Below, piece after piece: positions 1 to 8,713 of a stretch of 64,000 bases of DNA. The notes below the pieces were generated by a model that saw only the letters and a program-made list of their open reading frames with translations, did not search any database and was not told the origin of the DNA. The stretch lies in NCBI GenBank assembly GCA_018402445.1, contig JAGYIT010000016.1, positions 124,001 through 188,000 of the forward strand. The letters run 5' to 3'. Positions within the stretch are counted from its first letter, which is position 1. Each line of letters begins with the position of its first letter. This stretch comes from Akkermansiaceae bacterium (GTDB lineage Bacteria > Verrucomicrobiota > Verrucomicrobiia > Verrucomicrobiales > Akkermansiaceae). A program made the translations under genes and the position numbers.

Positions 1-257
1 AGAATACGCGATCCCTTGCCGAGCTGCACGCGGCCTTCGATCACGGCGGCGGAATGTACATCACCGGAAATTTTCTCCTGCCAACCCGTCATGATCCGCT
101 CTTGGATCGCCAGCAGATCCCAGGGGAAACGGCAGGTGAGGATCATCTCCCGCAGTTCCTCATCTGCGGTTTCGAGCCACTCAGAGAGCCGCCGGTTCGC
201 AACCCGGAAATCGCCCGTGATCACCAAAGGCCATGCGTCTTCCGTGTTTCCGTTCAT
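1..257 (-). CDS. Partial GlmU-like / hexapeptide-repeat protein, N-terminus only
   Basis: The reading frame starts with ATG at 257 and runs off the left edge of the window, so about 85 N-terminal residues are visible. After a polar, probably helical start, the sequence turns near residue 70 into short beta-helix-like steps (AAVIEGRVQLGKGSRI). That is how left-handed beta-helix acyltransferases and GlmU-like C-terminal domains begin. The start codon overlaps the glmM stop as ATGA, so the two are probably cotranscribed, with glmM first. A role in amino-sugar or nucleotide-sugar metabolism fits this neighbour. The family call rests on few residues and the catalytic part lies outside the window. 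Confidence 0.5.
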   Translation of the reverse strand, partial: MNGNTEDAWPLVITGDFRVANRRLSEWLETADEELREMILTCRFPWDLLAIQERIMTGWQEKISGDVHSAAVIEGRVQLGKGSRI

Positions 258-1586
258 CCGATTTCCTCCATGATCGTTTCCCTGAATTTCGCGATCCAAT
301 AATCGACCGTATCCGCATCGCGGTGTTCGACAAGCACACGGATCTTGTTTTCCGTGCCCGAGTAGCGGACGAGCTGGCGGCCTTCCGTGCCGAAGGATTT
401 TTCCACCTCGAAAATGAGCGCCGTGAGCTTCGGGAGATCACCAATCGGTGTTTTTTCGCGAACAGGCAGATTCAGGAGCTTGCTCGGATACTCACGCATC
501 ACGGAGGCGAGTTCCGCTAGGCTCTTCCCGCTCTCCTTCATCATCCGGCAAACCTGCAGGGCGCTGACGATGCCGTCGCCGGTCGTCGCGTGCTCCGCGA
601 AAATCAGGTGACCCGAATTTTCCCCACCGAAGACGATCCCCTTTTCGCGCATCATTTCCAGCACCATGCGGTCACCGACACCGGCGCGGAAGACGGAAAT
701 CCCCTCCGCACGCAACGCCTCGTCCATGCCGAGATTGCTCATCACCGTCGCGACCATCGCGTCGCCGCTCAATTTTCCAGCATGTTTGAGCGAAATCGCG
801 CACATCGCCATCACGCGGTCGCCGCTGATGACGCGGCCATGGGCATCGGTGAAAATCACGCGGTCGGCATCACCATCAAGCGAAACACCGAGATCAGCTC
901 CCGTTTCACGCACGAGTTTCCCCGCTTGTTCGGCGTGAAGCGCGCCGCAGCCTTCGTTGATATTGCGCCCGTCGGGCGTGACCGCCACCGCAATCACCTC
1001 CGCGCCGAGTTCCCGGAAAATATGCGGCCCAACCTCAAACCCAGAGCCGTTCCCCGCATCGACCACCACTTTCAGCCCGCTGAGATCCATCCCACCGATG
1101 CTGGCCATCGCGCACTCCGCATATTTACGAAGTCCTTCCGGAAAATCCTCCACGCTTCCCTTTTCCCCGCCATCCACGACCCCCTTCGGAAAGCAGCAAG
1201 GCCTCGATCTCCGCCTCCCTTTCGTCGGAAAGCTTGAACCCGCCCGCACCGAAAACCTTCATCCCGTTGTCGGTAAATGGGTTATGCGAGGCGGTAAGCA
1301 TCACACCCGCGTCGGCTCCCGTTGCCTGCAACAGCAGAGCCACGGCGGGAGAAGGCACCACGCCAAGCCGGATCGCTTGCGCACCCGCACCCACCAATCC
1401 GGCGACCAATCCCTCCTCCAGCATCCCGCATGATTCGCGGGTATCCCTGCCGATCAAAACGCGAGCGCCTTCCCCACCCCCAAGTGACTTCACCACCGCC
1501 CGCCCGAGCGCTGCCGCCATCCGCGAGGTGACCGGGTGATCACCCGCTCTGCCTCTGATTCCATCCGTTCCGAAAAGCTTTGCCAT
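254..1586 (-). CDS. glmM: Phosphoglucosamine mutase, with an apparent frameshift
   Basis: GlmM converts glucosamine-6-phosphate to glucosamine-1-phosphate for UDP-GlcNAc, peptidoglycan and lipopolysaccharide synthesis. The N-terminal part begins MAKLFGTDGIRG and holds the phosphoserine loop TASHNPFTDNG. The rest holds the metal loop DGDADR, the sugar-binding loop GENSGH and the phosphate-binding loop RYSGTENKIR, so all four signature segments are present and about 440 residues match the family length. The two parts are in different frames. The break lies at a five-C run (1180-1184), where removing one base restores SEGVVDGGEKG. ATG at 1586 was chosen because the protein then starts at the usual GlmM position; an in-frame start at 1607 adds seven residues. 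Because glmM is normally essential, a sequencing indel is the simplest explanation. Confidence 0.9.
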
Positions 1587-1721
1587 CGCGGCGGCGATCC
1601 TTCCCATCCAAAGACCCTAGACAAGGCGGAAATACGCGACCAATAATACGCAAAGAAACGCTGAGGTTTCTTCACTCGCCAAAGCTGTCCCGGGAAACTA
1701 GAAACTCCCCAACCCCATCCC

Positions 1722-2663
1722 ATGAGCAACGATCCCTCCATTCCAAACGATCCGGATAAAATCACCGGCAAGACCTCGAAACAGGTCAATGAGACCACTG
1801 AGGTCGATCTCTGGGATCTGGATTCAGACGATTCGGAATTCGTCCTCTCCGGCGAGAGCTCTCCCTCCGGACTAGCTGGTCTGCCAGCCCGCCGCAAGGT
1901 CGGCTCACCCTACCTCCAATCCAAGAAACCCACCGAGAAGCATATCAACATACCTACCGTGGAGGAGATTCATATTGAGCAAAAAACCATTCCCGAATCC
2001 ACCCACGAATCCGGCCTGACCGTGGAACCGCCGCAGAAGAATGGCAAGAAGCCAGAGGAAACAGGTGACAACACGAAAACCACTGTAGAGGGGGAAATCA
2101 TCACGGATTCGAAGCCCGCCCTTCCCTCAATCACCTCAATGAACAAGATGGAGAAAATCGCCATCTCTTGCCTGTTCGCCGCCCTCGCCCTGGGAGCAAT
2201 CCTAACCCTCATCCATTTCTCCAGCCGCGTGCCCACACGCCCGCTAGTCACCCAAGAAATTGACTACCCGGTATCCGGCGAAATCGTCGAGATCACCCGG
2301 GCAATTACGTATTGGCGGTCTCCCGTCACCATCGGTGAAAACGCGGATGTTGTCCGCCGCGGCACGCAGCTCATTCCCGTATTGAAAATGAGCATCGGCG
2401 GAAAATCAGGCGTCATCCGGGTCTTTTTCCGCAACGAGGACGGCATTGTGATCGGAGACGGTATCACCCGCGCCGTAAAAGGCGAAGCGGAAATCACCGT
2501 CGCCGCGACGGCGGGCTTCGAGGATGTGGGCATGCACACCGCTTACCGCACAGGGGACAGCCTGCCGTGGGTCGTGCAGGTCTTCGAGGGACCTAGTGCA
2601 AACGCCCCACACGAGAAATTCCGCAAGTTGCTCGAAACGGAAATCTCCACGCAGATCCGCTGA
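1722..2663 (+). CDS. Hypothetical single-pass membrane protein
   Basis: I do not recognise the family. The 313-residue product has a polar, probably disordered N-terminal half of about 140 residues rich in Ser, Glu, Lys and Thr. One hydrophobic segment follows (about residues 144-168, starting MEKIAISCLFAAL), then a C-terminal domain of about 140 residues with beta-strand-like alternation. The layout fits an inner-membrane protein with its C-terminal domain outside the cytoplasm, but topology was not tested. It is divergent from glmM, and the 115-135 bp between them probably holds both promoters. hemQ follows 58 bp downstream on the same strand. Confidence 0.75.
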   Translation: MSNDPSIPNDPDKITGKTSKQVNETTEVDLWDLDSDDSEFVLSGESSPSGLAGLPARRKVGSPYLQSKKPTEKHINIPTVEEIHIEQKTIPESTHESGLTVEPPQKNGKKPEETGDNTKTTVEGEIITDSKPALPSITSMNKMEKIAISCLFAALALGAILTLIHFSSRVPTRPLVTQEIDYPVSGEIVEITRAITYWRSPVTIGENADVVRRGTQLIPVLKMSIGGKSGVIRVFFRNEDGIVIGDGITRAVKGEAEITVAATAGFEDVGMHTAYRTGDSLPWVVQVFEGPSANAPHEKFRKLLETEISTQIR

Positions 2664-2721
2664 TTCGCGCGCACCGCGAATTGTGGTTTGAAGTTTCCCG
2701 CCAGGGGTTTAGAACCACTCC

Positions 2722-3534
2722 ATGTCCCCGCTCATCCCGAACGAAGGTTGGCACGTCCTCCACCTTTTTTACCACATCGACCACTCGCAATGGGCGCTCT
2801 ACTCCGAGGACGAGCAGCGCCACGCGAAAGTCCGCCTGACAGAACTCATCCAGGAAATCCGCACCACACCGGACACCCAGCTCCTCACCTTTTCCATCGC
2901 CACACCCAAGGCGGATCTCGGCTTCATGCTGCTCACTCCAGATCTGCACGTCGCAAACTCCTTCGAGAAACAGCTCACGCTCTCCCTCGGCCCGGAGATC
3001 CTCACACCCGCGTATTCCTATCTCTCACTCACCGAGCCGTCCGAATACACCACCACCCGCGAGCAGCACATCGCCGAGACCCTGATCGGGGAGAAAAACC
3101 TCACGGAAGGCTCCGCCGAGTTCGAGGCCGCGCTCAAAGAGTTCGACGACCGCATGGCGCACTACCGCTCCTACCGCGTCTATCCGCAACTCCCCGATTG
3201 GCCCGTCGTCTGCTTCTACCCGATGTCGAAACGCCGCTCCGGCACCGACAACTGGTATGCTCTCAACTACGAGGCGCGCCGCGAGTTGATGGCCGGCCAC
3301 GCCCGCGTCGGCCGCACCTACTCGGGCCGCATCCTCCAGCTTATCACCGGCTCCACCGGCCTCGACGAGCATGAGTGGGGCGTCACCCTACTTTCCAAAA
3401 CCACCGAGGACATCAAGGCCATCATCTACGAAATGCGCTTCGACGAGGTCTCCGCCCGCTACGCCGAGTTCGGCGATTTCTACATCTGCCTCCAGCTCCC
3501 CCTCGCAGAGCTTTTTGAACGGCTCTGCCTCTAA
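2722..3534 (+). CDS. hemQ: HemQ / coproheme decarboxylase (chlorite dismutase family)
   Basis: This family decarboxylates coproheme to protoheme using peroxide in the coproporphyrin-dependent heme pathway. The 270-residue protein has the family layout. The C-terminal half carries the YPMSKRR segment with the expected reactive tyrosine, then NWYAL, the HARVGR segment with the likely heme-ligating histidine, ITGSTGLDEHEWGVTL, and MRFDEVSARYAEFG. Length and motifs fit HemQ rather than true chlorite dismutases, which usually carry an export signal; none is visible here. holB starts 6 bp after the stop, so the two are probably cotranscribed. Confidence 0.9.
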   Translation: MSPLIPNEGWHVLHLFYHIDHSQWALYSEDEQRHAKVRLTELIQEIRTTPDTQLLTFSIATPKADLGFMLLTPDLHVANSFEKQLTLSLGPEILTPAYSYLSLTEPSEYTTTREQHIAETLIGEKNLTEGSAEFEAALKEFDDRMAHYRSYRVYPQLPDWPVVCFYPMSKRRSGTDNWYALNYEARRELMAGHARVGRTYSGRILQLITGSTGLDEHEWGVTLLSKTTEDIKAIIYEMRFDEVSARYAEFGDFYICLQLPLAELFERLCL

Positions 3535-3540
3535 AAAGCC

Positions 3541-4551
3541 GTGTCTCAGTCCGCCGGGAAAGCCTTCGAACTCATCCAAGCCGCACACGGCAGGGGCAGG
3601 CTCGCCCACGCGTTCCTCGTTTCCGGCGCGCTGGGTTGCGGCAAAGAGGAACTCGCCTCGCGGCTCATTTCCATGATCAACGCATCCGCAGATAGCGGCG
3701 GCATGGATCTCTTCGGCGAGCCGGTCGTAGAAAAAATCCTCCCGCTCGACGAGCAGGAGGGCGGTTGGGTGCGCATCATCCGTCCGCGCTCGAAATCACG
3801 CCGCATTTCCGTCGCCGAAATCCGCGACCTCGAGCACACCCTCCACCTTGCCGCTCCAAAGGGTATGACCAAGGTCGGTGTGATCGTCGATGCCGACCGC
3901 ATGAACGAGCAAGCCGAGAACGCTTTCCTAAAAACCCTAGAGGAACCCCCGAACGGCACCCTCCTCTTGCTCCTCACCACCCGCCCGCAACGCCTCCTGC
4001 CAACCATTCTTTCCCGCTGCGTGCAGGTGAAACTCACCGGCGGACGCCCCCTCGGCGCGGATGGCGGGGACGAACTCGTCACTGCGCTCAGCAAGGCCGC
4101 CTCACGCGGCTTCGGCGATCCCATCTCCGCGCTCCACATGAAATCCGTATTCACCGCTTTCCTGGCTGAGAAACGCGAAGAAGTGGAAGCCGCTGCCAAG
4201 GCCGCCACCAAGGAGGAGATCGCCGCCTATCGCGACGGCACCGACGGCACCTGGCTCAAGGAGCGCGAGGACTTCCACAAAGCCGCCGCCGAGGCCGATT
4301 ACCTCGACGCCCGCAACCGCTACCTCGACGTCATTCTCGCCTGGCTCGCCGACCTCATCCGCATCAAGACCGGCTCCGGCGGCCTCGATTTCCCGGAATC
4401 AACCCCGCTCCTCGAAAAAATCGCCGAGACCGAAAGCATCTTCCGCATCGGCACCCGCCTCGACGCCTTGGAGCGCCTCCGCCAAACCCTGGAGACAAAC
4501 GCCTCCGAGCCGCTTGCGCTCGAAGTCGGCTTCCTACGGGCCTTCGCCTGA
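3541..4551 (+). CDS. holB: DNA polymerase III delta-prime subunit
   Basis: The delta-prime subunit is the stator of the clamp-loader complex that places the beta clamp on primed DNA. The start is GTG at 3541. A P-loop-like segment SGALGCGKEEL lies near residue 30. The AAA+ core then shows a VIVDADRMNEQAENAFLKTLEEPP stretch followed by the sensor/arginine region ending PTILSRCVQVKL, which is typical of this subunit. The four-cysteine zinc module found in gamma/tau and many delta-prime proteins is not evident. The length of 336 residues is normal. It lies between hemQ (6 bp) and bioD (13 bp) in a likely operon. Confidence 0.85.
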   Translation: MSQSAGKAFELIQAAHGRGRLAHAFLVSGALGCGKEELASRLISMINASADSGGMDLFGEPVVEKILPLDEQEGGWVRIIRPRSKSRRISVAEIRDLEHTLHLAAPKGMTKVGVIVDADRMNEQAENAFLKTLEEPPNGTLLLLLTTRPQRLLPTILSRCVQVKLTGGRPLGADGGDELVTALSKAASRGFGDPISALHMKSVFTAFLAEKREEVEAAAKAATKEEIAAYRDGTDGTWLKEREDFHKAAAEADYLDARNRYLDVILAWLADLIRIKTGSGGLDFPESTPLLEKIAETESIFRIGTRLDALERLRQTLETNASEPLALEVGFLRAFA

Positions 4552-4564
4552 ACTATCTAAACTC

Positions 4565-5200
4565 ATGAACTTTTTCATCACAGGCACCGACACCGGTGTC
4601 GGCAAAACACACCTCACCCGACTCATGGTTGAGTCCCTACGCGCGGAAGGGCGCGACGCCGCCGGCTTCAAGCCCGTCTCCTGCGGCGACCGCGATGACG
4701 GTCGCATCCTCGCAGAAGTTTCCGGAAACCTTCCTCTCGATGATGTGAACCCGCTCCATTTCGCCTCGCCCGTCGCACCCTATGTCGCCGCGCTGCTGGA
4801 AAACAAAAGCATCGATCCCGCCACGCTCGTGGAGTCTTACCGGAATTTTTCCGAAGGCCAAGGCACCGTCCTCGTCGAGGGCGCCGGCGGCTGGGAAGTG
4901 CCGATTACGGAAAACTACCTCATCTCCGATCTCGCGAAGGATCTCGGCCTGCCCGTCATCCTCATCGCCGCGAACCGCCTCGGCGCGCTCAACCACATCC
5001 TGCTCACCCTCGCCGCCATCAAGGCGAAAGGCCTCACCTGCGCCGGGATCATCCTCAACCAGCTTGAGGACGAGATGGACACCCCCATGATCACCAACAA
5101 GGGCATCCTCACCTCCCTCACCGACACTCCCGTCCTCGACCACATCATCCACAACCAGGACTTCCTCTCCCCCGAACTCATGGACATCCTGATGGCATGA
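4565..5200 (+). CDS. bioD: Dethiobiotin synthetase
   Basis: BioD closes the ureido ring of dethiobiotin from diaminopelargonic acid, CO2 and ATP. The N-terminus MNFFITGTDTGVGKTHLTR holds the modified P-loop TDTGVGKT. The lysine region GFKPVSCG, the EGAGGWEVP loop and the NRLGALNH segment follow in the family order. The frame is open upstream, but ATG at 4565 puts the P-loop at the normal distance from the start. The length of 211 residues is typical. No other biotin gene is in the window; it follows holB by 13 bp. Confidence 0.92.
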   Translation: MNFFITGTDTGVGKTHLTRLMVESLRAEGRDAAGFKPVSCGDRDDGRILAEVSGNLPLDDVNPLHFASPVAPYVAALLENKSIDPATLVESYRNFSEGQGTVLVEGAGGWEVPITENYLISDLAKDLGLPVILIAANRLGALNHILLTLAAIKAKGLTCAGIILNQLEDEMDTPMITNKGILTSLTDTPVLDHIIHNQDFLSPELMDILMA

Positions 5201-5272
5201 CGACTTTACGCTTTCCGCGCCATGGAAGCGTTGATGTCTTGACATCAAAACCATAAACATCATGGTGTCCGC

Positions 5273-5551
5273 ATGCGTACGACTCTAACTATCGACGATG
5301 ATCTTGCCGGAATCCTCAAACGCAGGGCACGGGAACTCGACAAACCATTCAAGGAGTTGGTCAACACGGCCTTGAGAAAAGGCCTCGCAGAGCATCCCAT
5401 CGCCCAAGCGCCCGCTGTCACTGCCCGCCCGCATGATTTCGGAGCCACTCGCACGGGTCTCGATTTTGGACGTCTGAATCAACTCGTGGATGAGTTGGAA
5501 GTCGAGGATTACCTCAAAAAGGCCATTCGTGATGATTCTGCCGGACATTAA
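5273..5551 (+). CDS. VapB-type antitoxin (ribbon-helix-helix-like)
   Basis: This 92-residue protein begins MRTTLTIDDDLAGILKRRARELD, a short strand and helix pattern typical of VapB-like ribbon-helix-helix antitoxins. The C-terminal half is more polar and would wrap the toxin. The stop overlaps the downstream PIN-domain gene by 20 bp, the usual antitoxin-then-toxin order with translational coupling. Just upstream (5236-5268) there are short direct repeats rich in CAT and GATG that could serve autoregulation, but this is weak. By family analogy it binds and inhibits the neighbouring nuclease and represses the operon. Confidence 0.8.
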   Translation: MRTTLTIDDDLAGILKRRARELDKPFKELVNTALRKGLAEHPIAQAPAVTARPHDFGATRTGLDFGRLNQLVDELEVEDYLKKAIRDDSAGH

Positions 5552-5960
5552 CCTCCTCATCTACGCCCACAATCTCAGGGCGGCACAGCATCAAAAAGCC
5601 CTCGCATGGTGGAACGGGTGCCTGCAGGGACAAGAAGGGATTGCCTTGCCCTGGGTCGTCATTCTCGGCTTTATCCGCATCACCACCCATCCGGCTATTT
5701 TCGAAAATCCCCTCACGGTCGCTGATGCCCTCTCCCGCGTCGAGGAATGGCTGGCTCTTCCCCATATCCAACTCATCCATCCACCTCATTCCCATTTCCA
5801 GACCCTAGGCTCCATGTTGAAAACTCTCGGAACGGCTGGAAATCTCACCACCGACGCCCATCTCGCCGCCCTCGCCATCGAACGGGGTCTTATCCTCCAC
5901 ACAACCGATGCCGACTTCGCCCGCTTCCCCGGCCTAAAGTGGCAAAACCCAATCTCCTGA
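5532..5960 (+). CDS. VapC-type PIN-domain toxin ribonuclease
   Basis: The 142-residue product starts MILPDINLLIYAHN, giving the first PIN-domain acidic residue. Later come TTDAHLAALAIERG and TTDADFARFPG, which give the C-terminal acidic residues. The middle segment (WVVILGFIRITTHP) matches the VapC subgroup in which an FxR motif replaces a simple glutamate. PIN toxins are magnesium-dependent RNases that cleave tRNA or rRNA. ATG at 5532 was preferred because it places the first aspartate at residue 5, as is usual; an in-frame GTG is one codon upstream. It overlaps the antitoxin gene by 20 bp. Confidence 0.85.
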   Translation: MILPDINLLIYAHNLRAAQHQKALAWWNGCLQGQEGIALPWVVILGFIRITTHPAIFENPLTVADALSRVEEWLALPHIQLIHPPHSHFQTLGSMLKTLGTAGNLTTDAHLAALAIERGLILHTTDADFARFPGLKWQNPIS

Positions 5961-6012
5961 TTGCGGTTCTCTTCCTCTTCCTTGAAAGTTGAATTTTGAA
6001 AGTTGAATTTTA

Positions 6013-7251
6013 ATGCCCTCCAAAAATTTCCACGTCCGCCAAGCCGCCGTCTCCGCCCTCCGCGCCTGGGCCAAGGGGCATGATTACGCGGAAAGCCTCG
6101 TCGAGCGCCACGCGCAGCGCCGCATGCTTTCCTCCGCAGATCGCGCCCTCTTACAAGCCATCCTCTTCGGCGTCCTCCGCCATCGCCGCGTCCTTGACCA
6201 TTGGATCGGCAAACTCCGCCACGGCAAACTCGACGCCGATACCCGCGATATCCTCCGCGTCGGCCTTTGCCAGATCCTCATCCTCAACATCCCCGACCAC
6301 GCCGCCGTCAACGAAACCGTCGAAGCCGGGAAAACCTCTGTCCGCCCCCTCATCAACGCCGTCCTCCGCAAGGCGATCTCTTCCCGCAAGCGTCTCATGG
6401 AAGAGCTCGACGACATGCCGCCCGCCGTCCTCCATTCCCACCCGGATTGGCTCTACAACCGTTTCCGGAAATCCTTCGGCAAGGCAACCGCCATCGCGAT
6501 CATGGAGTGGGACAACCAGCCCGCCGAAACCTTTTTCCGCCTCAACCCCCTCACCGCAGTACCCGATGAAATCCCCGGCGAACCGCTCGACCACGCGCCC
6601 GGCTATTTCGAACTCACCGGCAAGCTCCCCACCGCCCTCCTAGCTGAGGGCAAGCTCTACATCCAGGATCCAGCTACTAGACATTCCGTAGAACTGCTCA
6701 ACCCACAGCCCGGCGAGAAAATCCTCGATGCCTGCGCCGCCCCTGGCGGCAAGGCCTTCCTCATCGCCGCCACACTCGGTGGCGGCGCAGGCCTCACCTG
6801 CACGGACTCCAACGAAAAACGCCTCCCCCGTCTTGAGGAAAACCTCTCCCGCCTCCACATCCAGGCCGATGAAATTTCCGTCCACGATTGGCGCAAGCCC
6901 GCCCCCGAACGTTTCCACGAAGCCTTCAACGCCATCCTGCTCGACGTCCCCTGCTCGAACACCGGCGTGATCCGCCGCCGCGTCGATGTCCGCTGGCGCC
7001 TGCAGCCCTCCGACATCGATGACCTCGCTGCGATCCAAACGGAAATCCTCAACAACGCCCTCCCCTGCCTCAAGCCCGGCGGGCGCATCGTCTATTCCAC
7101 TTGCTCCATTGAGGACACGGAAAACACCGACCTCGTGAAAGCCTTCGCCGAAACCCACGGCCTCAAGCTCGGAAAATCCGTCCGCATCCTCCCCACCGAG
7201 CACGGCACCGACGGTGCCTTCGCCGCCGTTCTGAAAGTGGCTGGGACTTGA
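6013..7251 (+). CDS. rsmB: 16S rRNA m5C methyltransferase, RsmB-like (intact copy)
   Basis: RsmB methylates a cytosine in 16S rRNA using S-adenosylmethionine. The first 140 residues form a NusB-like helical domain. The catalytic domain follows, with the SAM-binding loop DACAAPGGKAF, the DVPCSNTGVIRRR motif carrying one conserved cysteine, and STCSIEDTEN carrying the other. The length of 412 residues is usual. The last 233 codons belong to a DNA segment repeated at 17333-18031; this copy is the complete one. A REP-like palindrome overlaps the stop codon. Short AT-rich direct repeats (TTGAAAGTTGAATTT) lie just before the start. Confidence 0.92.
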   Translation: MPSKNFHVRQAAVSALRAWAKGHDYAESLVERHAQRRMLSSADRALLQAILFGVLRHRRVLDHWIGKLRHGKLDADTRDILRVGLCQILILNIPDHAAVNETVEAGKTSVRPLINAVLRKAISSRKRLMEELDDMPPAVLHSHPDWLYNRFRKSFGKATAIAIMEWDNQPAETFFRLNPLTAVPDEIPGEPLDHAPGYFELTGKLPTALLAEGKLYIQDPATRHSVELLNPQPGEKILDACAAPGGKAFLIAATLGGGAGLTCTDSNEKRLPRLEENLSRLHIQADEISVHDWRKPAPERFHEAFNAILLDVPCSNTGVIRRRVDVRWRLQPSDIDDLAAIQTEILNNALPCLKPGGRIVYSTCSIEDTENTDLVKAFAETHGLKLGKSVRILPTEHGTDGAFAAVLKVAGT

Positions 7252-7284
7252 AGTCCCAGTCCGTCGAGGGGACATCCTGTCCCC
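7241..7284. repeat. REP-like palindrome pair after rsmB
   Basis: Two hairpins lie 8 bp apart. The first has arms CTGGGACTT and AAGTCCCAG with a one-base loop (7241-7259) and overlaps the rsmB stop codon. The second has arms GGGGACA and TGTCCCC with a three-base loop (7268-7284). Paired palindromes beside a RAYT gene are typical of REP elements mobilised by such transposases, and 85 bp separate them from the RAYT gene. They could also act as transcription terminators or mRNA stabilisers, but no T-run follows. Confidence 0.7.
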
Positions 7285-7369
7285 CGTCTTTCTTAACCCC
7301 ATGACCATCGCAAAAACCGTCGCCCTCCTCCTCGCGTCGAACGTTTTTATGACCTTCGCCTGATACGAA

Positions 7370-8473
7370 TCATACCCCCACCCGCAGATCCCGTATGCTC
7401 CACAGCGTCCCCGCCGCAGGCACACCGCTTCCCCGCAGCCGCCGCGCCCCGTCCTTCCTCCGCTCCGTGAACCTCTCCCGCGCCCCCGCGAACGCCTCGT
7501 TCACAAACTCCTTGCTCCCAATCACCGCCCCGTCGGTAAAATACCTCACCCGCTTCATCAACATCCCGGCCATTCCGAGATCCGGCAGGACGGTTTCGTT
7601 GTCCTTTGACTCCAGCATCTCTTCCGTGTTCTTGGTGATCGAGGTTTTACTCTTACTTGAATTTTGAATTTTGAAATTTGAGTTTTTCCTCCCCAGCGCC
7701 ATGCCCATGGCACGGCGGTAGATCCTTGAAACCTCCTTCCATTTCTCCGCCTCGAAACCGATTCCCTTGTGGCTCATGCACGCGCGCACAAGCCCTTCCC
7801 GTGCCTTCTTCCCGTTGCCTTTCGCACCGCCGCCCACCGCCTCGCCATAGCTGCTCCAGCGGTAATCCGCCGGATCGGAAACCATTCCCGCCCGCACCGG
7901 ATTGAGATCGATGTACGCTGCGATGGTCCGCGCGGCCGTCCCGCTCTCCACGATCACGCTCTTGAAACGATCCTCCCAAAGCGTTCCCGTGCGGTTGTGC
8001 TCCCGGTTGAACCAGCGCGTGAATCTTTGCAAAAGCGTCTTCATGAAATCGCTCAAATCGTGCATCCTGGGCGTGAAACGACCGTGGATCTCCGCAACAG
8101 TATCCGCTTTTTCCCCTTCGCCATCGCCTTCCTCCCGCGCGGCGGCAAGCTCATCGGCCACGCTTTTCACGAAATTTTCGGCATAGAGCACACCCAACCG
8201 CTTGAGCAGCTCCGCATCACTCAAACCAGCCTTCGGCATCGGCGGAACCTCAAGCAGGATATGGAAATGATTCGACATCACGCAGTAGGAAAGCACCCGG
8301 CAGCCGCTGAAATTCTCCATCATCCGCATGAACATGCGGAACTTCCCCCGTTCCTCATCCCCGAACACGAACCGCCGGTCAACCACGCGAGACGTGAGGT
8401 GGTAAACGGACGGCCTATCCTCGGAATCCGCCCACGGAGTGAGCCAACGCTTCGTTCCTTTCTTGCCTGACAT
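7370..8473 (-). CDS. REP-associated tyrosine transposase (RAYT), copy 1
   Basis: This is a Y1-type HUH single-strand transposase of the RAYT group. The N-terminal region reads RPSVYHLTSRVVDRRFVFG, followed by the metal-binding HUH motif in MSNHFHILLEV. The helix with the likely catalytic tyrosine reads YRWSSYGEAV. The 367 residues exceed the usual 150-250, through an acidic insertion after the HUH motif and a C-terminal extension. A segment near residue 268 (NSNFKIQNSSKSK) is encoded by AT-rich DNA resembling non-coding AT-rich repeats elsewhere in the window. No TnpB partner is present. It differs from copy 2 (18151-19254) at only a handful of residues. Confidence 0.88.
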   Translation of the reverse strand: MSGKKGTKRWLTPWADSEDRPSVYHLTSRVVDRRFVFGDEERGKFRMFMRMMENFSGCRVLSYCVMSNHFHILLEVPPMPKAGLSDAELLKRLGVLYAENFVKSVADELAAAREEGDGEGEKADTVAEIHGRFTPRMHDLSDFMKTLLQRFTRWFNREHNRTGTLWEDRFKSVIVESGTAARTIAAYIDLNPVRAGMVSDPADYRWSSYGEAVGGGAKGNGKKAREGLVRACMSHKGIGFEAEKWKEVSRIYRRAMGMALGRKNSNFKIQNSSKSKTSITKNTEEMLESKDNETVLPDLGMAGMLMKRVRYFTDGAVIGSKEFVNEAFAGARERFTERRKDGARRLRGSGVPAAGTLWSIRDLRVGV

Positions 8474-8515
8474 GCCCCCATATTGCCGAACTTCTCCGCG
8501 CAGTCAAAGGTTTTC

Positions 8516-8573
8516 TGTTATTTTTCCTGGAATTTTACAAGGCTTGTTATTTTTCCTGGAATTTTACAAGGCT
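8516..8573. repeat. 29-bp tandem duplication
   Basis: Two perfect 29-bp units beginning TGTTATTTTTCCTGGAATTT lie head to tail between the RAYT gene and the phosphoesterase remnant. Copy 2 of the large repeat has a single unit, so this is a recent length change in copy 1. Confidence 0.95.
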
Positions 8574-8713
8574 TATAGAATCGAATCACATCAATGGAAT
8601 TTTGCAATGGGAGCTCCAGAGATGAGAGTTTTGACCCGGCGGATGACCGGAAACCTGAAATACGCGGAATGGCACGGGTAGTTGCGCGAATGGTTGTGAG
8701 TGAATTCCCTATC

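Noticed and set aside
7769..8470. Plus-strand frames of 233 codons opposite both RAYT copies (also 18550-19251)
   Set aside because: They are the complement of a well supported transposase gene.
7370..8473. RAYT gene as part of a full IS200/IS605 element
   Set aside because: There is no TnpB, no subterminal hairpin pair at both ends, and the copy at 18151 moved together with its flanks.
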